From Streptomyces misionensis (GTDB lineage Bacteria > Actinomycetota > Actinomycetes > Streptomycetales > Streptomycetaceae), in the NCBI RefSeq assembly GCF_007896895.1, contig NZ_VOGW01000034.1:1-57590 (forward strand): a DNA stretch of 57,590 bases, in the 5' to 3' direction. Position numbers and translations under genes: made by a program. Positions 8,094 through 16,021 of this stretch are shown here, in pieces; positions within the stretch are counted from its first letter, which is position 1, and every line of letters starts with the position of its first letter. The notes under the pieces are model-generated. The model had not been told where the DNA came from and did no database searches. It worked only from the letters and a program-made list of their open reading frames with translations.

Positions 8094-8152
8094 CCCTCCC
8101 CGGATCGTCCGGCGGACCCCGCAGGGGGAGGGTCGGCCGTCTCCCGGGGTCC
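8092..8152 (+). promoter_or_regulatory. Overlapping stem-loops in the EF-Tu gene leader
   Basis: Stem A pairs 8092-8101 with 8125-8134 (10 bp, perfect). Stem B pairs GGACCCCG (8114-8121), inside the loop of A, with CGGGGTCC (8145-8152). The two can form only as alternatives or as a pseudoknot. The leader ORF stop codon (8091-8093) overlaps the first bases of stem A. The Shine-Dalgarno region of the EF-Tu gene, just before 8191, lies outside both. Confidence 0.45.
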
Positions 8153-8190
8153 CGTCTCCCGCACGACAGCGAAGGCTTCGAGGTACAGCC

Positions 8191-9369
8191 ATGTCGAAAA
8201 CCGCCTACGTGCGCACCAAGCCGCACCTGAACATCGGCACCATGGGTCATGTCGACCACGGCAAGACCACCCTGACCGCCGCCATCACCAAGGTCCTCGC
8301 CGGGCGCGGCACCGGCACGTTCGTGCCGTTCGACCGCATCGACCGCGCCCCCGAGGAGGCCGCGCGCGGCATCACCATCAACATCGCGCACGTCGAGTAC
8401 GAGACCGACACCCGTCACTACGCCCATGTCGACATGCCCGGTCACGCCGACTACGTGAAGAACATGGTGACCGGCGCGGCGCAGCTCGACGGGGCGATCC
8501 TCGTCGTCTCCGCGCTCGACGGCATCATGCCGCAGACCGCCGAGCACGTGCTGCTCGCCCGGCAGGTGGGCGTCGACCACATCGTCGTCGCCCTCAACAA
8601 GGCCGACGGCGCGGGCGACGAGGAACTGGTCGACCTGGTCGAGCTGGAGGTCCGCGACCTGCTCACCGCGCAGGGCTACGCGGGCGACGCGGTACCCGTC
8701 GTACGCGTCTCCGGGCTGCGGGCGCTGGAGGGCGACCCGCGCTGGACGGCGTCCATCGAGGCGCTGCTCGACGCGGTGGACACCTATGTGCCGATGCCCG
8801 AGCGGTACCTGGACGCGCCGTTCCTGATGCCGGTGGAGAACGTGCTGACCATCACCGGGCGGGGCACGGTCGTCACCGGTGCGGTGGAGCGCGGCACCCT
8901 GCGCGTGGGGGACCGGGTGGCGGTGCTCGGCGCCGACGGCGTGGAGACCGTGGTCACCGGCCTGGAGACCTTCGGCAGGCCGATGGAGCAGGCGCAGGCC
9001 GGGGACAACGTGGCCGTGCTGCTGCGCGGCGTGCCCCGGGACGCGGTGCGGCGCGGGCACGTCGTGGCGGCGCCGGGCAGTGTCACGCCCGAGCGGCGGT
9101 TCACGGCGCGGGTGTACGTGCTGGCGGGGCGTGAGGGGGGTCGTACGACACCGATCGCCACGGGGTACCGGCCGCAGTTCTACATCCGCACCGCCGATGT
9201 GCCGGGGGAGATCGACCTCGGCGCGGCGGCCGTCGTCCGGCCCGGCGAGACGGCGGAGTTGAGGGTGGAGCTGGGCAGGGAGGTGCCGTTGGAGCCGGGT
9301 CTGGGGTTCGCCGTCCGGGAGGGCGGCAGGACGGTCGGCGCGGGGACGGTCGTCTCCGTCGGTCCGTAG
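8191..9369 (+). CDS. tuf3: Elongation factor Tu, divergent Tuf3-like copy
   Basis: 392 residues with all three EF-Tu domains. P-loop GHVDHGKT is at 19-26, and switch I keeps GITIN. G3 is DMPGH (81-85), where housekeeping EF-Tu has DCPGH. G4 is NKAD (136-139), usually NKCD, and G5 is VSGL instead of a SAL-type motif. Domain 2 has [13 protein letters not shown]; domain 3 has [19 protein letters not shown]. It delivers aminoacyl-tRNA to the ribosome as the GTP form. The gene stands alone, away from an rpsL-fusA operon, which together with the motif changes matches the extra tuf3 of S. ramocissimus and S. coelicolor; those are linked to the stringent response (from memory). Start ATG 8191 is preceded by GAGG. 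Confidence 0.92.
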   Translation: MSKTAYVRTKPHLNIGTMGHVDHGKTTLTAAITKVLAGRGTGTFVPFDRIDRAPEEAARGITINIAHVEYETDTRHYAHVDMPGHADYVKNMVTGAAQLDGAILVVSALDGIMPQTAEHVLLARQVGVDHIVVALNKADGAGDEELVDLVELEVRDLLTAQGYAGDAVPVVRVSGLRALEGDPRWTASIEALLDAVDTYVPMPERYLDAPFLMPVENVLTITGRGTVVTGAVERGTLRVGDRVAVLGADGVETVVTGLETFGRPMEQAQAGDNVAVLLRGVPRDAVRRGHVVAAPGSVTPERRFTARVYVLAGREGGRTTPIATGYRPQFYIRTADVPGEIDLGAAAVVRPGETAELRVELGREVPLEPGLGFAVREGGRTVGAGTVVSVGP

Positions 9370-9404
9370 GGCGCCGGCCGCGGGGAGACGCGGTCCCGGC
9401 GCCC
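9369..9404 (+). terminator. Hairpin after the EF-Tu gene
   Basis: GGGCGCCGG (9369-9377) pairs with CCGGCGCCC (9396-9404) across an 18-base loop, starting on the last base of the tuf stop codon. Confidence 0.5.
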
Positions 9405-9429
9405 CTGCGGGGCGCGTCACAATGAAGTG

Positions 9430-10275
9430 GTGACCGAGCAGATACCCGTGTTCCGCACCACCGATCATGGCGATGCCAAGCTCATGCCCGATGTCGATCG
9501 GGAGCGGGCCTGGCTGCTGACGGTGGACGGGGCGCCGCAGTCGTACGTCGACCTGGACGAGCCGACGTACCTGGAGTTCGAGTACGCGCGGCGCCTCGGA
9601 CACGCGCTGGACACGGTGGCGCCGCGGGGCCGGGCGCTGGACGTGCTGCATCTGGGCGGGGGCGCGCTCACCCTGCCCCGGTACGTCGCGGCGACCCGGC
9701 CCGGCTCCCGGCAGGACGTCGTGGAGGCCGACCGGGGGCTGCTGGACCTGGTCGCCGAGTACCTGCCGCTGCCCGAGGGCACGGGCGTCACGGTGCACGC
9801 CGCGGACGCCCGGGTCTGGCTGGAGGCGGCGCCCGACGACTCGGCCGACGTGCTGGTCGCGGACGTCTTCGGCGGCTCCCGGGTCCCGGCCCACCTCACC
9901 ACCCTCGCCTACGCCCGCGAGGCCGAGCGGGTCCTCAGGCGCGGCGGGACCTATCTCGCCAACCTCGCGGACGCGGCGCCGTTCGCCTTCCTGCGCTCCC
10001 AACTCGCCACGTTCGCAGAGGTGTTCGAGGAGCTGGCGCTGATCGCCGAGCCGGGGGTGCGGCGCGGGCGGCGGTTCGGCAACGTGGTGCTCGTCGCCTC
10101 GCACCGGCCGCCGGACGTCGCCACGCTGGCCCGCCGGGTGGCGGCGGACGCCTTCCCCGCCCGGGTCGAACACGGCGCCGGTCTCGGGGAGTTCATCGGC
10201 TCCGCGCGGCCGGTCGAGGACGCGGACGCGGTGCCGTCGCCCGTGCCGCCGGGCGGTGCCTTCGGCATCGGCTGA
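9430..10275 (+). CDS. Spermidine-synthase-like methyltransferase-fold protein
   Basis: 281 residues. The core is a Rossmann methyltransferase fold of spermidine synthase type: DVLHLGGGALTLPRYVAATRPGSRQDVVEAD (nucleotide pocket with the acidic strand end), then VHAADARVWLEAAPDDSADVLVADVFGG and a C-terminal helical part. Such proteins in actinomycetes are often listed as fused-domain spermidine synthases without proof of aminopropyl transfer. The start is GTG 9430 (or GTG 9427); a CACAAT box ends 6 bases before 9430, so the mRNA may be leaderless. It lies between tuf3 and a convergent membrane-anchored protein. Confidence 0.82.
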   Translation: MTEQIPVFRTTDHGDAKLMPDVDRERAWLLTVDGAPQSYVDLDEPTYLEFEYARRLGHALDTVAPRGRALDVLHLGGGALTLPRYVAATRPGSRQDVVEADRGLLDLVAEYLPLPEGTGVTVHAADARVWLEAAPDDSADVLVADVFGGSRVPAHLTTLAYAREAERVLRRGGTYLANLADAAPFAFLRSQLATFAEVFEELALIAEPGVRRGRRFGNVVLVASHRPPDVATLARRVAADAFPARVEHGAGLGEFIGSARPVEDADAVPSPVPPGGAFGIG

Positions 10276-10324
10276 TCCGGCGGGGCGGGAAGCGGGGCGG
10301 CGGCCGGTGGACGGCCGGCGCCGG

Positions 10325-11404
10325 TCAGTCGGACGTCGGGGTGCCGTGCAGCCGGACGGTGCCGAGGATCTTCAGGACCGTGGCGTCCGGGACCTCGTCC
10401 TGCACGCCCTTGGCGCCGTAGAAGTTGAACGACACATAGTCGTGGGCCGAGTTCTGGAAGCCGAAGGTGAGTGCCTTGCCGTCACTCGCGCACTTGCCCT
10501 TCTGCGGGGTGCCGGCCGAGCGGGCCCAGCCGTAGCTGCCCTTGATGCCGGAGGCGGTGGTGAAGGGGGTGGCCTTCTTGTCGAAGGTGATGCTCTTCTT
10601 GTCCGGCTGGGTGTAGCCGCCGTAGACCCACCAGGCCGGGGTGTTGACGGCTATCTCGTCGGTGCTCTTGGCGCCGCTGGCGCCCTTGGTGCCCACCACG
10701 GCGAGCGGGGTGTCGTCGGTGCGGCCGTCCTTGTCGTCGTCGGACGTGCACCACTGGGGCTGGTCCTCGGCCGTGCCCGACATCACGATCAGCGGCTTGC
10801 CGCTGGTGGACTTGTGGTCCTCGAAGCCGACCTCCAGGTCGGGCGCCTGGGCCTGCCAGTCGGCGGGCACGTCGAAGGCGATGCCCCACTTGGGGTTCAC
10901 CACGACCTTCCAGCCCGGCACGGTCGGCTTCTCGCTCTCCGTGGCGCGCGGGTTGTCGCCGGAGGACGGGGTGGACGGGGTGGACGGGGCGGTGCTCGGC
11001 GACTGGCTCGCCTTGCCGTCCGCCTTGTCGTCCTTCGAGCCGCCGAGGACCAGGTACCCCGTCACGCAGGCGGCGACCACCACCGCGGCGGCCGCGACGA
11101 CCGCGATCAGTTTCGTACGGCCGCCGCCGTCGCCGCCGCCCTGCGGGGGGCCCTGGACGGGCACCGTGGGCGGCTGCTGCCCCCACCGCGGCTGCTGCCC
11201 GTAGGGTCCGCCCTGCGGGTACTGCCCCGCCTGGGGACCTTGCCCCGCCTGCCAGTTCTGCCCCGCCTGCGGGCTCTGCCCGGCCTGCGGGTACTGCTGG
11301 TAGCCGGGCTGCTGGTACGGATTCGGCTGCTGGTAACCCGGCTGCTGATACGGGTTCTGCTGCGGGTTCTGCGCGCCCCCTGGCGGCTGCTGATCTGGCC
11401 ACAT
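10325..11404 (-). CDS. Gln/Pro-rich membrane-anchored protein with extracytoplasmic domain
   Basis: 359 residues from ATG 11404 (MWPDQQPPGG). Residues 1-90 are cytoplasmic and built from repeated PYQQPGYQQ and QAGQ-type units; the DNA shows matching short direct repeats at about 11205-11390. One membrane helix follows (LIAVVAAAAVVVAACVTGYLVL). A Ser/Thr/Pro linker leads to an extracellular domain of about 190 residues starting GWKVVVNPKWGIAFDVPADW, a pattern seen in streptomycete surface proteins of unknown function. A TAGTGT box lies 8 bases before the start. Possible roles include cell-surface sensing; nothing specific is supported. Confidence 0.8.
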   Translation of the reverse strand: MWPDQQPPGGAQNPQQNPYQQPGYQQPNPYQQPGYQQYPQAGQSPQAGQNWQAGQGPQAGQYPQGGPYGQQPRWGQQPPTVPVQGPPQGGGDGGGRTKLIAVVAAAAVVVAACVTGYLVLGGSKDDKADGKASQSPSTAPSTPSTPSSGDNPRATESEKPTVPGWKVVVNPKWGIAFDVPADWQAQAPDLEVGFEDHKSTSGKPLIVMSGTAEDQPQWCTSDDDKDGRTDDTPLAVVGTKGASGAKSTDEIAVNTPAWWVYGGYTQPDKKSITFDKKATPFTTASGIKGSYGWARSAGTPQKGKCASDGKALTFGFQNSAHDYVSFNFYGAKGVQDEVPDATVLKILGTVRLHGTPTSD

Positions 11405-11508
11405 GGCCGACAACACTAGTGCGACGGCGGCACGGTTCGGTCACGGGATCTCGTCAGGGCCGTCGCGAGACGGGTCGGCGGGCCTGGTCAGTAAGCCCTA
11501 CTCGTGAG

Positions 11509-11514
11509 TAACAT
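11509..11514 (+). promoter_or_regulatory. -10 box of a leaderless thioesterase promoter
   Basis: TAACAT ends 7 bases before ATG 11522, which favours that start over the in-frame GTG 11504 and ATG 11513. Confidence 0.45.
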
Positions 11515-11521
11515 GACGGCC

Positions 11522-11974
11522 ATGAGCGCAGACCAGATGTCGATCGGCGAGATGCTCGCCGCCACCGTGCCGATGGCCCGGACGCTGAACCTCCAGTTCC
11601 AGGAGACCACCGCCGAGCGGGCCGTGCTGTCCCTGCCGGACCAGGGGGAGTACCACAATCACGTGGGCGGGCCGCACGCCGGTGCGATGTTCACGCTCGG
11701 GGAATCGGCGAGCGGCGCGATCGTGCTGGCCGCCTTCGGGGACCAGCTCTCGCGCGCGGTGCCGCTCGCGGTGCGCGCCGAGATCGCCTACAAGAAGCTG
11801 GCGATGGGCGCCGTCACCGCGACCGCGACCCTGGGCCGGCCGGCCGCCGAGGTCGTCGCCGAACTGGACGCCGGGCAGCGCCCCGAGTTCCCGGTGTCGA
11901 TAGAGATCCGGCGCGCGGACGGCGCGGTCACGGGGGAGATGACGGTCGTGTGGACGCTGCGTCCCAACGGCTGA
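11522..11974 (+). CDS. Hotdog-fold thioesterase-like protein (DUF4442 type)
   Basis: 150 residues (MSADQMSIGEMLAATVPMAR). The hotdog signature reads EYHNHVGGPHAGAMFTLGESASGAIVLAAFG, with the long central helix after HAGAMF, then AEIAYKKLAMGAVTATATL. It probably hydrolyses or binds acyl-CoA; the substrate is unknown. ATG 11522 is preferred because TAACAT lies 7 bases upstream and no Shine-Dalgarno sequence is evident. The gene is followed by a very strong hairpin that separates it from the xylanase gene. Confidence 0.82.
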   Translation: MSADQMSIGEMLAATVPMARTLNLQFQETTAERAVLSLPDQGEYHNHVGGPHAGAMFTLGESASGAIVLAAFGDQLSRAVPLAVRAEIAYKKLAMGAVTATATLGRPAAEVVAELDAGQRPEFPVSIEIRRADGAVTGEMTVVWTLRPNG

Positions 11975-11991
11975 GTGCGTTCCCTCGCTCG

Positions 11992-12026
11992 CGAAGGGCC
12001 TCCGGCGTGTCGTCGGAGGCCCTTCG
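11992..12026 (+). terminator. Strong hairpin after the thioesterase gene
   Basis: A perfect 13-base-pair stem (11992-12004 with 12014-12026) with a 9-base loop begins 17 bases after the stop codon and is followed by TGTT. Confidence 0.8.
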
Positions 12027-12061
12027 TGTTCACGGAGTCGGGAGATCGGCGGGAGGCCAGC

Positions 12062-12076
12062 TTCGAAAGTTTCGAA
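12062..12076. promoter_or_regulatory. Xylanase operator 1
   Basis: TTCGAAA-G-TTTCGAA is a perfect palindrome about 50 bases upstream of the -35. A similar inverted repeat has been described in Streptomyces xylanase promoters (from memory). A second, shorter copy lies downstream of the promoter. Confidence 0.65.
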
Positions 12077-12123
12077 TCCCTCACTGAGGTCGAAGGCGTC
12101 ATGGATCGTGGGGTGCAGGCCCA

Positions 12124-12153
12124 TTGACTCCGTGAGATCGCGGGGTCTAGCTT
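12124..12153 (+). promoter_or_regulatory. Xylanase promoter
   Basis: TTGACT (12124-12129) and TAGCTT (12148-12153) are spaced by 18 bases, close to the vegetative sigma consensus. Transcription would start near 12160, giving a leader of about 55 bases that contains the second operator. Confidence 0.65.
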
Positions 12154-12176
12154 GCAGCTCCGATCGAACAGCGGCC

Positions 12177-12187
12177 CGAAACTTTCG
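12177..12187. promoter_or_regulatory. Xylanase operator 2
   Basis: CGAAA-C-TTTCG lies in the predicted leader, about 17-27 bases after the predicted transcription start. Its arms match operator 1, so the two sites flank the promoter. Confidence 0.6.
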
Positions 12188-12214
12188 AGGCCCACTGACT
12201 CCCGGGAGCCCGTC

Positions 12215-13369
12215 GTGAAGCAACTTCGGCGCAGATCCACGCTCGTCGCCACCGGTGTCGCCGCCCTGCTGCTCGTACCCGCCGCCGTCGCGGTCGCGGG
12301 CGGGAACAGCGGACCGTCCGACACCTCCCTGCGGGCGCTGGCGTCGAAGCAGGGCCTGCGGATCGGCACCGCGGTCGACGCGGCCCAGCTGGGCACCAAC
12401 AAGCCCTACACCGACATCGTCGCCGGTCAGTTCTCCACGGTCACGCCCGAGAACGCCATGAAGTGGGAGAGCGTGGAGCCCAGCCAGGGCGTCCACGACT
12501 GGAAGCAGGCGGACGAGCTGGTGCGGTTCGCCCAGCAGCACGGCCAGGCGGTTCGCGGCCACACCCTCATGTGGCACAACCAGCTGCCGGGCTGGCTGAC
12601 CACCGGGGTCGCGGACGGCTCCATCAGCGACGCCCGGCTGCGCGACATCCTCCACCAGCACGTCACCGACGAGGTCACGCACTTCAAGGGCAAGGTGTGG
12701 CAGTGGGACGTGGCCAACGAGGTCTTCGCCAACTCCTGGGAGACCCCGCAGGCCGACGGGCTGAACGCCGACGACTTCTGGATCAAGCACCTCGGTTCCG
12801 GCATCGTGGCGGACGTGTTCCGCTGGGCGCACAAGGCCGACCCGAAGGCCCTGCTGATGTACAACGACTACAACATCACCGGCGAGGACGGGACCAACGC
12901 CAAGTTCCAGGCCGTCCACGACTTCGTCAAGAAGCTGCGCGCGCAGGGCGTTCCGATCGACGGCATCGGCGAACAGGCCCACCTCGACACCCAGTACGGC
13001 TTCGACGCCCGGCAGTACCAGGCCGATCTCCAGGCGTTCGGCGACCTGGGTCTGAAGGTCGCCGTCACCGAGGCCGACGTGCGCACCTTCGTCGACAACG
13101 CCACCGACCAGGTGCCGACGGACTCGCTCGCCCAGTACGCCCAGCCCTACGAGTTCTCCGAACTGCTCAAGGGCTGCGAACTGGTCCGCCAGTGCATCTC
13201 CTTCACGGCCTGGGGCGTCCACGACGGCGACTCCTGGATCCCCGGCACGTTCAGCGGTGAGGGGTACGGCCTGCTCTACGACGTGAACCTGAAGCCGAAG
13301 CCCGCGTACTCCACGCTCCAGCAGGACCTGAAGCTGGCGGCCGGCACCGTCCGCCACGCGGGCGACTGA
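12215..13369 (+). CDS. Secreted GH10 endo-1,4-beta-xylanase
   Basis: 384 residues from GTG 12215 (VKQLRRRSTLVATG). A signal peptide covers about residues 1-30 (basic start, VAALLLVPAAVAVAG). The GH10 TIM barrel follows with WHNQLPGWL. The acid/base Glu is E169 in WQWDVANEVF and the nucleophile E286 in VAVTEADVRT. CELVRQCISFTAWGVHDGDSW closes the barrel. No carbohydrate-binding module or linker is present; the protein ends soon after the barrel. It cleaves xylan outside the cell. Control is probably through the palindromes at 12062-12076 and 12177-12187 on either side of a good promoter. Confidence 0.95.
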   Translation: MKQLRRRSTLVATGVAALLLVPAAVAVAGGNSGPSDTSLRALASKQGLRIGTAVDAAQLGTNKPYTDIVAGQFSTVTPENAMKWESVEPSQGVHDWKQADELVRFAQQHGQAVRGHTLMWHNQLPGWLTTGVADGSISDARLRDILHQHVTDEVTHFKGKVWQWDVANEVFANSWETPQADGLNADDFWIKHLGSGIVADVFRWAHKADPKALLMYNDYNITGEDGTNAKFQAVHDFVKKLRAQGVPIDGIGEQAHLDTQYGFDARQYQADLQAFGDLGLKVAVTEADVRTFVDNATDQVPTDSLAQYAQPYEFSELLKGCELVRQCISFTAWGVHDGDSWIPGTFSGEGYGLLYDVNLKPKPAYSTLQQDLKLAAGTVRHAGD

Positions 13370-13386
13370 GCCGCGTCCGCGAACGG

Positions 13387-13409
13387 AGGGGCCCCTGCCC
13401 GGGGCCCCT
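13387..13409. terminator. Bidirectional hairpin between xylanase and flippase-like genes
   Basis: AGGGGCCCC (13387-13395) pairs with GGGGCCCCT (13401-13409) across a 5-base loop, followed by TCTTC. It sits between convergent genes and can serve both. Confidence 0.75.
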
Positions 13410-13424
13410 TCTTCGTGCGGTCGT

Positions 13425-14441
13425 TCAGAGCGCCTTGGTCCGGACCAGGGCCGACAGGGCGAGCGCTCCGGGCAGCACCGGCAGCCAGTCGGTCACCAGC
13501 CGGAAGCCGATGACGGTGGCGGTCGCCGTCGCGGGTGCGGCGCCGAAGGCGGCCAGGGTCCACACCAGCGCCGCGTCCACCGCGATCCCACCGGGTACGG
13601 GCACGGCGCCCGCGGCGGTGCCCGCCACGAGGAAGGCCGGCACCACCCGGTCCCAGGGCAGCCCGAGCCCGAGCGAGGCGCCGACGCAGGCCAGCGCGCC
13701 CGCCTGCACCAGCGGCAGCGCCGGCGCACCGCCCCACAGCGCCAGCGCCCGGCCGGGCCGCGCGTGCACCACCCGGACGTCGGTGAGCGCGGTGCGCAGC
13801 AGTCCGGTCACCGGGCGCCGCAACATCCGTACGAGCGTCAGCAGCACCCCCGCCCCGGTCACGACCCCGCCCGCCACCGCCGCGACCGGCACCAGTCCGG
13901 GCCCGTCCGGCACCAGGTCGGCAAGGCGCCGCCAGGCCGGCGAGACGGCCAGGAAAACGAGCAGCAACAGCGTCCTGGCGGCCGACCTGACCAGCGAGTA
14001 GAGGCCCGACGCCGTCGCCCGGTCCAGCGGCACACCCCGGGCCCGCAGGAAGCGCAGGGTGACGGCATGCGCGCCGAGCACGCCGGGCAGCACATGGTTC
14101 GCGGCACCCGCGGCGCACTGCGAGGCCGGCAGCAACCCGGCCGGCACCCGGTCCGGCAGGGCGCCCTGCCGGGCGCAGGAGGCCGCCACCCAGGTCAGGC
14201 ACGTACACCCGGCCCCGGCCAGCAGCCACCGCGGATCGGCCGCGACCAGCCGCCGTACCCCCTCGTGCACCACGGGCCGGTTGACGACCGCCCAGCAGCC
14301 CGCGAGCAGCAGCGGGGCCAGGCACAGCGCCAGCCGCACCGCCCGGCCCGGCCGCGGCGCCGGCGGCCGGACGGGGGCCGCCGGACCGGTGGCGCGGGGC
14401 GCGGCGACGGAGGAGGTCGGGGACGGTGAGGACACGGGCAC
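13425..14441 (-). CDS. Flippase-like integral membrane protein (UPF0104/LPG-synthase TM type)
   Basis: 338 residues from GTG 14441, preceded by GAAGGA; a GTG two codons later is an alternative. About eight hydrophobic helices run through the protein. The pattern 'AANHVLPGVLGAHAVTLRFL', 'YSLVRSAARTLLLLVFLA' and 'VPVPGGIAVDAALVWTLAAFG' resembles the membrane part of lysylphosphatidylglycerol synthase/AglD-type proteins. There is no C-terminal aminoacyl-transferase domain, so lipid aminoacylation is not expected. Such proteins may move lipid-linked intermediates across the membrane; the cargo is unknown. Confidence 0.75.
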   Translation of the reverse strand: MPVSSPSPTSSVAAPRATGPAAPVRPPAPRPGRAVRLALCLAPLLLAGCWAVVNRPVVHEGVRRLVAADPRWLLAGAGCTCLTWVAASCARQGALPDRVPAGLLPASQCAAGAANHVLPGVLGAHAVTLRFLRARGVPLDRATASGLYSLVRSAARTLLLLVFLAVSPAWRRLADLVPDGPGLVPVAAVAGGVVTGAGVLLTLVRMLRRPVTGLLRTALTDVRVVHARPGRALALWGGAPALPLVQAGALACVGASLGLGLPWDRVVPAFLVAGTAAGAVPVPGGIAVDAALVWTLAAFGAAPATATATVIGFRLVTDWLPVLPGALALSALVRTKAL

Positions 14442-14655
14442 GCCGTCCTTCCGCGCGGGGCCGGGAGGGAACCGCCAGGAGCCTTCCCCCGTTGTATGAC
14501 ACGAGGGTGTCCCGGAACCCAATGGCCGGGGGCGAGGCGGTGCCGACGGGCGGACGCGCGCCACCGGCCGTTCACCACCGACCGGGTAGCCTTCTTTGGG
14601 GAGCGCTTTACACACCGCGCTCCGGGCAAGGTCAGCGACAGGGGAGGACCCCGCG

Positions 14656-15306
14656 GTGCACGTCCAGGAATGGCTCGACTCGGTGCCGGCTGTCGCCGTC
14701 TACGCCGTGGTGGCCCTGGTGATCGGCGTCGAAAGCCTCGGCATCCCGCTGCCGGGCGAGATCGTGCTGGTCTCCGCCGCGCTCATGTCCTCCCAGCACT
14801 CCCACATCAACCCGCTGGTCCTCGGCGCCTGCGCGACCGCGGGCGCGGTGATCGGCGACTCCATCGGCTACGCCATCGGCCGCAAGGGCGGCCGGCCGCT
14901 GCTGGCCTGGCTGGGCAAGAAGTTCCCGAGGCACTTCGGCGAGGGCCATGTGGCCACCGCCGAGCGCTCCTTCCAGAAGTGGGGCATGTGGGCCGTCTTC
15001 TTCGGCCGCTTCGTCGCCCTGCTGCGCATCTTCGCCGGCCCCCTCGCCGGCGTCCTCCACATGCCCTACTGGAAGTTCCTGATCGCCAACGTCCTCGGCG
15101 GCATCTGCTGGGCCGGCGGCACCACGGCCGCCGTCTACTACGTGGGCGTGGTCGCCGAGGGCTGGCTCAAGAGGTTCTCCTACGTGGGCCTCGCCGCCGC
15201 GGTCGTGCTGGGCCTGGCCACCATGCTGATCGTCAAGCGCAGGGCGAAGAAGGCCCAGCAGGAGCTCGCGCACCAGGAACCGGAGCCCGTCGGCGCCGGG
15301 GACTGA
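14656..15306 (+). CDS. DedA family membrane protein
   Basis: 216 residues from GTG 14656 with GGAGGA 7 bases upstream. The N-terminal region has the DedA pattern AVVALVIGVESLGIPLPGEIVLVSAALM, followed by GAVIGDSIGYAIGRKGGRPLL and FFGRFVALLRIFAGPLAGVLHMPYWKFLIANVLGG, with the conserved Arg residues of the re-entrant helices. A basic tail (IVKRRAKKAQQ) ends it. DedA proteins help recycle or move polyprenyl-phosphate or phospholipid carriers and support membrane energetics. Single gene, followed by the hairpin at 15338-15372. Confidence 0.92.
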   Translation: MHVQEWLDSVPAVAVYAVVALVIGVESLGIPLPGEIVLVSAALMSSQHSHINPLVLGACATAGAVIGDSIGYAIGRKGGRPLLAWLGKKFPRHFGEGHVATAERSFQKWGMWAVFFGRFVALLRIFAGPLAGVLHMPYWKFLIANVLGGICWAGGTTAAVYYVGVVAEGWLKRFSYVGLAAAVVLGLATMLIVKRRAKKAQQELAHQEPEPVGAGD

Positions 15307-15337
15307 CCCCGCAGGGGGCGCCTAGGGTCTTTCGTGT

Positions 15338-15372
15338 GGATCAGGCCGGGCCCCGCGAGCCCGGCCTGATCC
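15338..15372. terminator. Long hairpin between DedA and carbonic-anhydrase-like genes
   Basis: GGATCAGGCCGGG (15338-15350) pairs perfectly with 15360-15372 across 9 bases. The flanks continue as an imperfect inverted repeat (TCTTTCGTGT against the complement of GAACGAGAGGCC). It lies between convergent stops and doubles as a dispersed repeat. Confidence 0.75.
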
Positions 15373-15384
15373 GAACGAGAGGCC
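15360..15384 (-). repeat. Extragenic 25-base repeat, copy 1
   Basis: The 25 bases directly after the stop of the carbonic-anhydrase-like gene (on its strand: GGCCTCTCGTTCGGATCAGG, then CCGGG) are identical to 45483-45507, where they again directly follow a minus-strand stop codon. This copy forms one arm of a full inverted repeat. Confidence 0.75.
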
Positions 15385-15912
15385 CTACTCGTGCACCTCG
15401 CGATGCGCCTGGGCCAGCCCGGCGTAGAGCGTGCCGTTGAGGGTCAGCCCCTCCCGCTCCTCGGCGGACAGCTCGCGCCGCACCTTCGCGGGCACCCCCG
15501 CCACCAGGGACCCCGCCGGCACCACCATCCCCTGCGGCACCAGCGCCTGCGCGGCCACCAGCGAACCCGCGCCGATCACCGCCCCGTTGAGCACCGTCGC
15601 GCCCATCCCGATCAGGCAGTCGTCCTCCACGGTCGCCCCGTGCACCACCGCGTTGTGCCCGACGGACACCCGCTCCCCGATGCGCACCGGGAACCCGGGA
15701 TCGGCGTGCAGCGTGACGTTGTCCTGCACGTTCGCCTGCGCCCCCACGGAGATCCGCTCGACGTCGCCGCGCACCACCGCGCCGTACCAGACGCTCGCCC
15801 CCGCGCCCACCGTCACGTCCCCGATCAGCGAGGCGTTCGGCGCCACGAACGCCTCCGCGTCGACCCGCGGTTCCTTGCCGCCGATTGCCACGATCAGTGC
15901 CCGCCGCGTCAT
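15385..15912 (-). CDS. Gamma-carbonic-anhydrase-like hexapeptide protein
   Basis: 175 residues. Start ATG 15912 is the second of two adjacent ATGs and has GGAG at 6 bases. Hexapeptide repeats (ASLIGDVTVGAGASVWYGAVVRGD and on) build a left-handed beta-helix. The three zinc ligands of gamma carbonic anhydrases are kept: H69 in NVTLHAD, and H86 and H91 in VGHNAVVHG. Members may hydrate CO2 or only bind metal; activity cannot be read from sequence. The gene is divergent from another beta-helix enzyme, with 109 bases between them. Confidence 0.9.
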   Translation of the reverse strand: MTRRALIVAIGGKEPRVDAEAFVAPNASLIGDVTVGAGASVWYGAVVRGDVERISVGAQANVQDNVTLHADPGFPVRIGERVSVGHNAVVHGATVEDDCLIGMGATVLNGAVIGAGSLVAAQALVPQGMVVPAGSLVAGVPAKVRRELSAEEREGLTLNGTLYAGLAQAHREVHE

Positions 15913-16009
15913 CATCGTCTCCTCGTGTCCGTAGGTATGCCGCACGGTACGACAGCGGGTGGGGCAAAGATCACAGCGGTCCGGTCTCCGCGCCGAGGCG
16001 ACCCGTGAG

Positions 16010-16015
16010 TAACGT
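16010..16015 (+). promoter_or_regulatory. -10 box of a leaderless promoter
   Basis: TAACGT ends 6 bases before GTG 16022. Confidence 0.5.
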
Positions 16016-16021
16016 GACCCC

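Noticed and set aside
11205..11390. Short direct repeats that could suggest a CRISPR-like or minisatellite array
   Set aside because: They encode the Gln/Pro/Gly-rich repeats of the membrane-anchored protein in frame and have no unique spacers.
12062..12080. GTTTCGAATCCC resembling a tRNA T-loop
   Set aside because: It belongs to the perfect palindrome of the xylanase operator, and no acceptor or anticodon stem surrounds it.
11498..13357. A 619-codon minus-strand frame across the thioesterase and xylanase genes
   Set aside because: It runs through two certain genes, the xylanase operators and a terminator, and has shadow-type composition.
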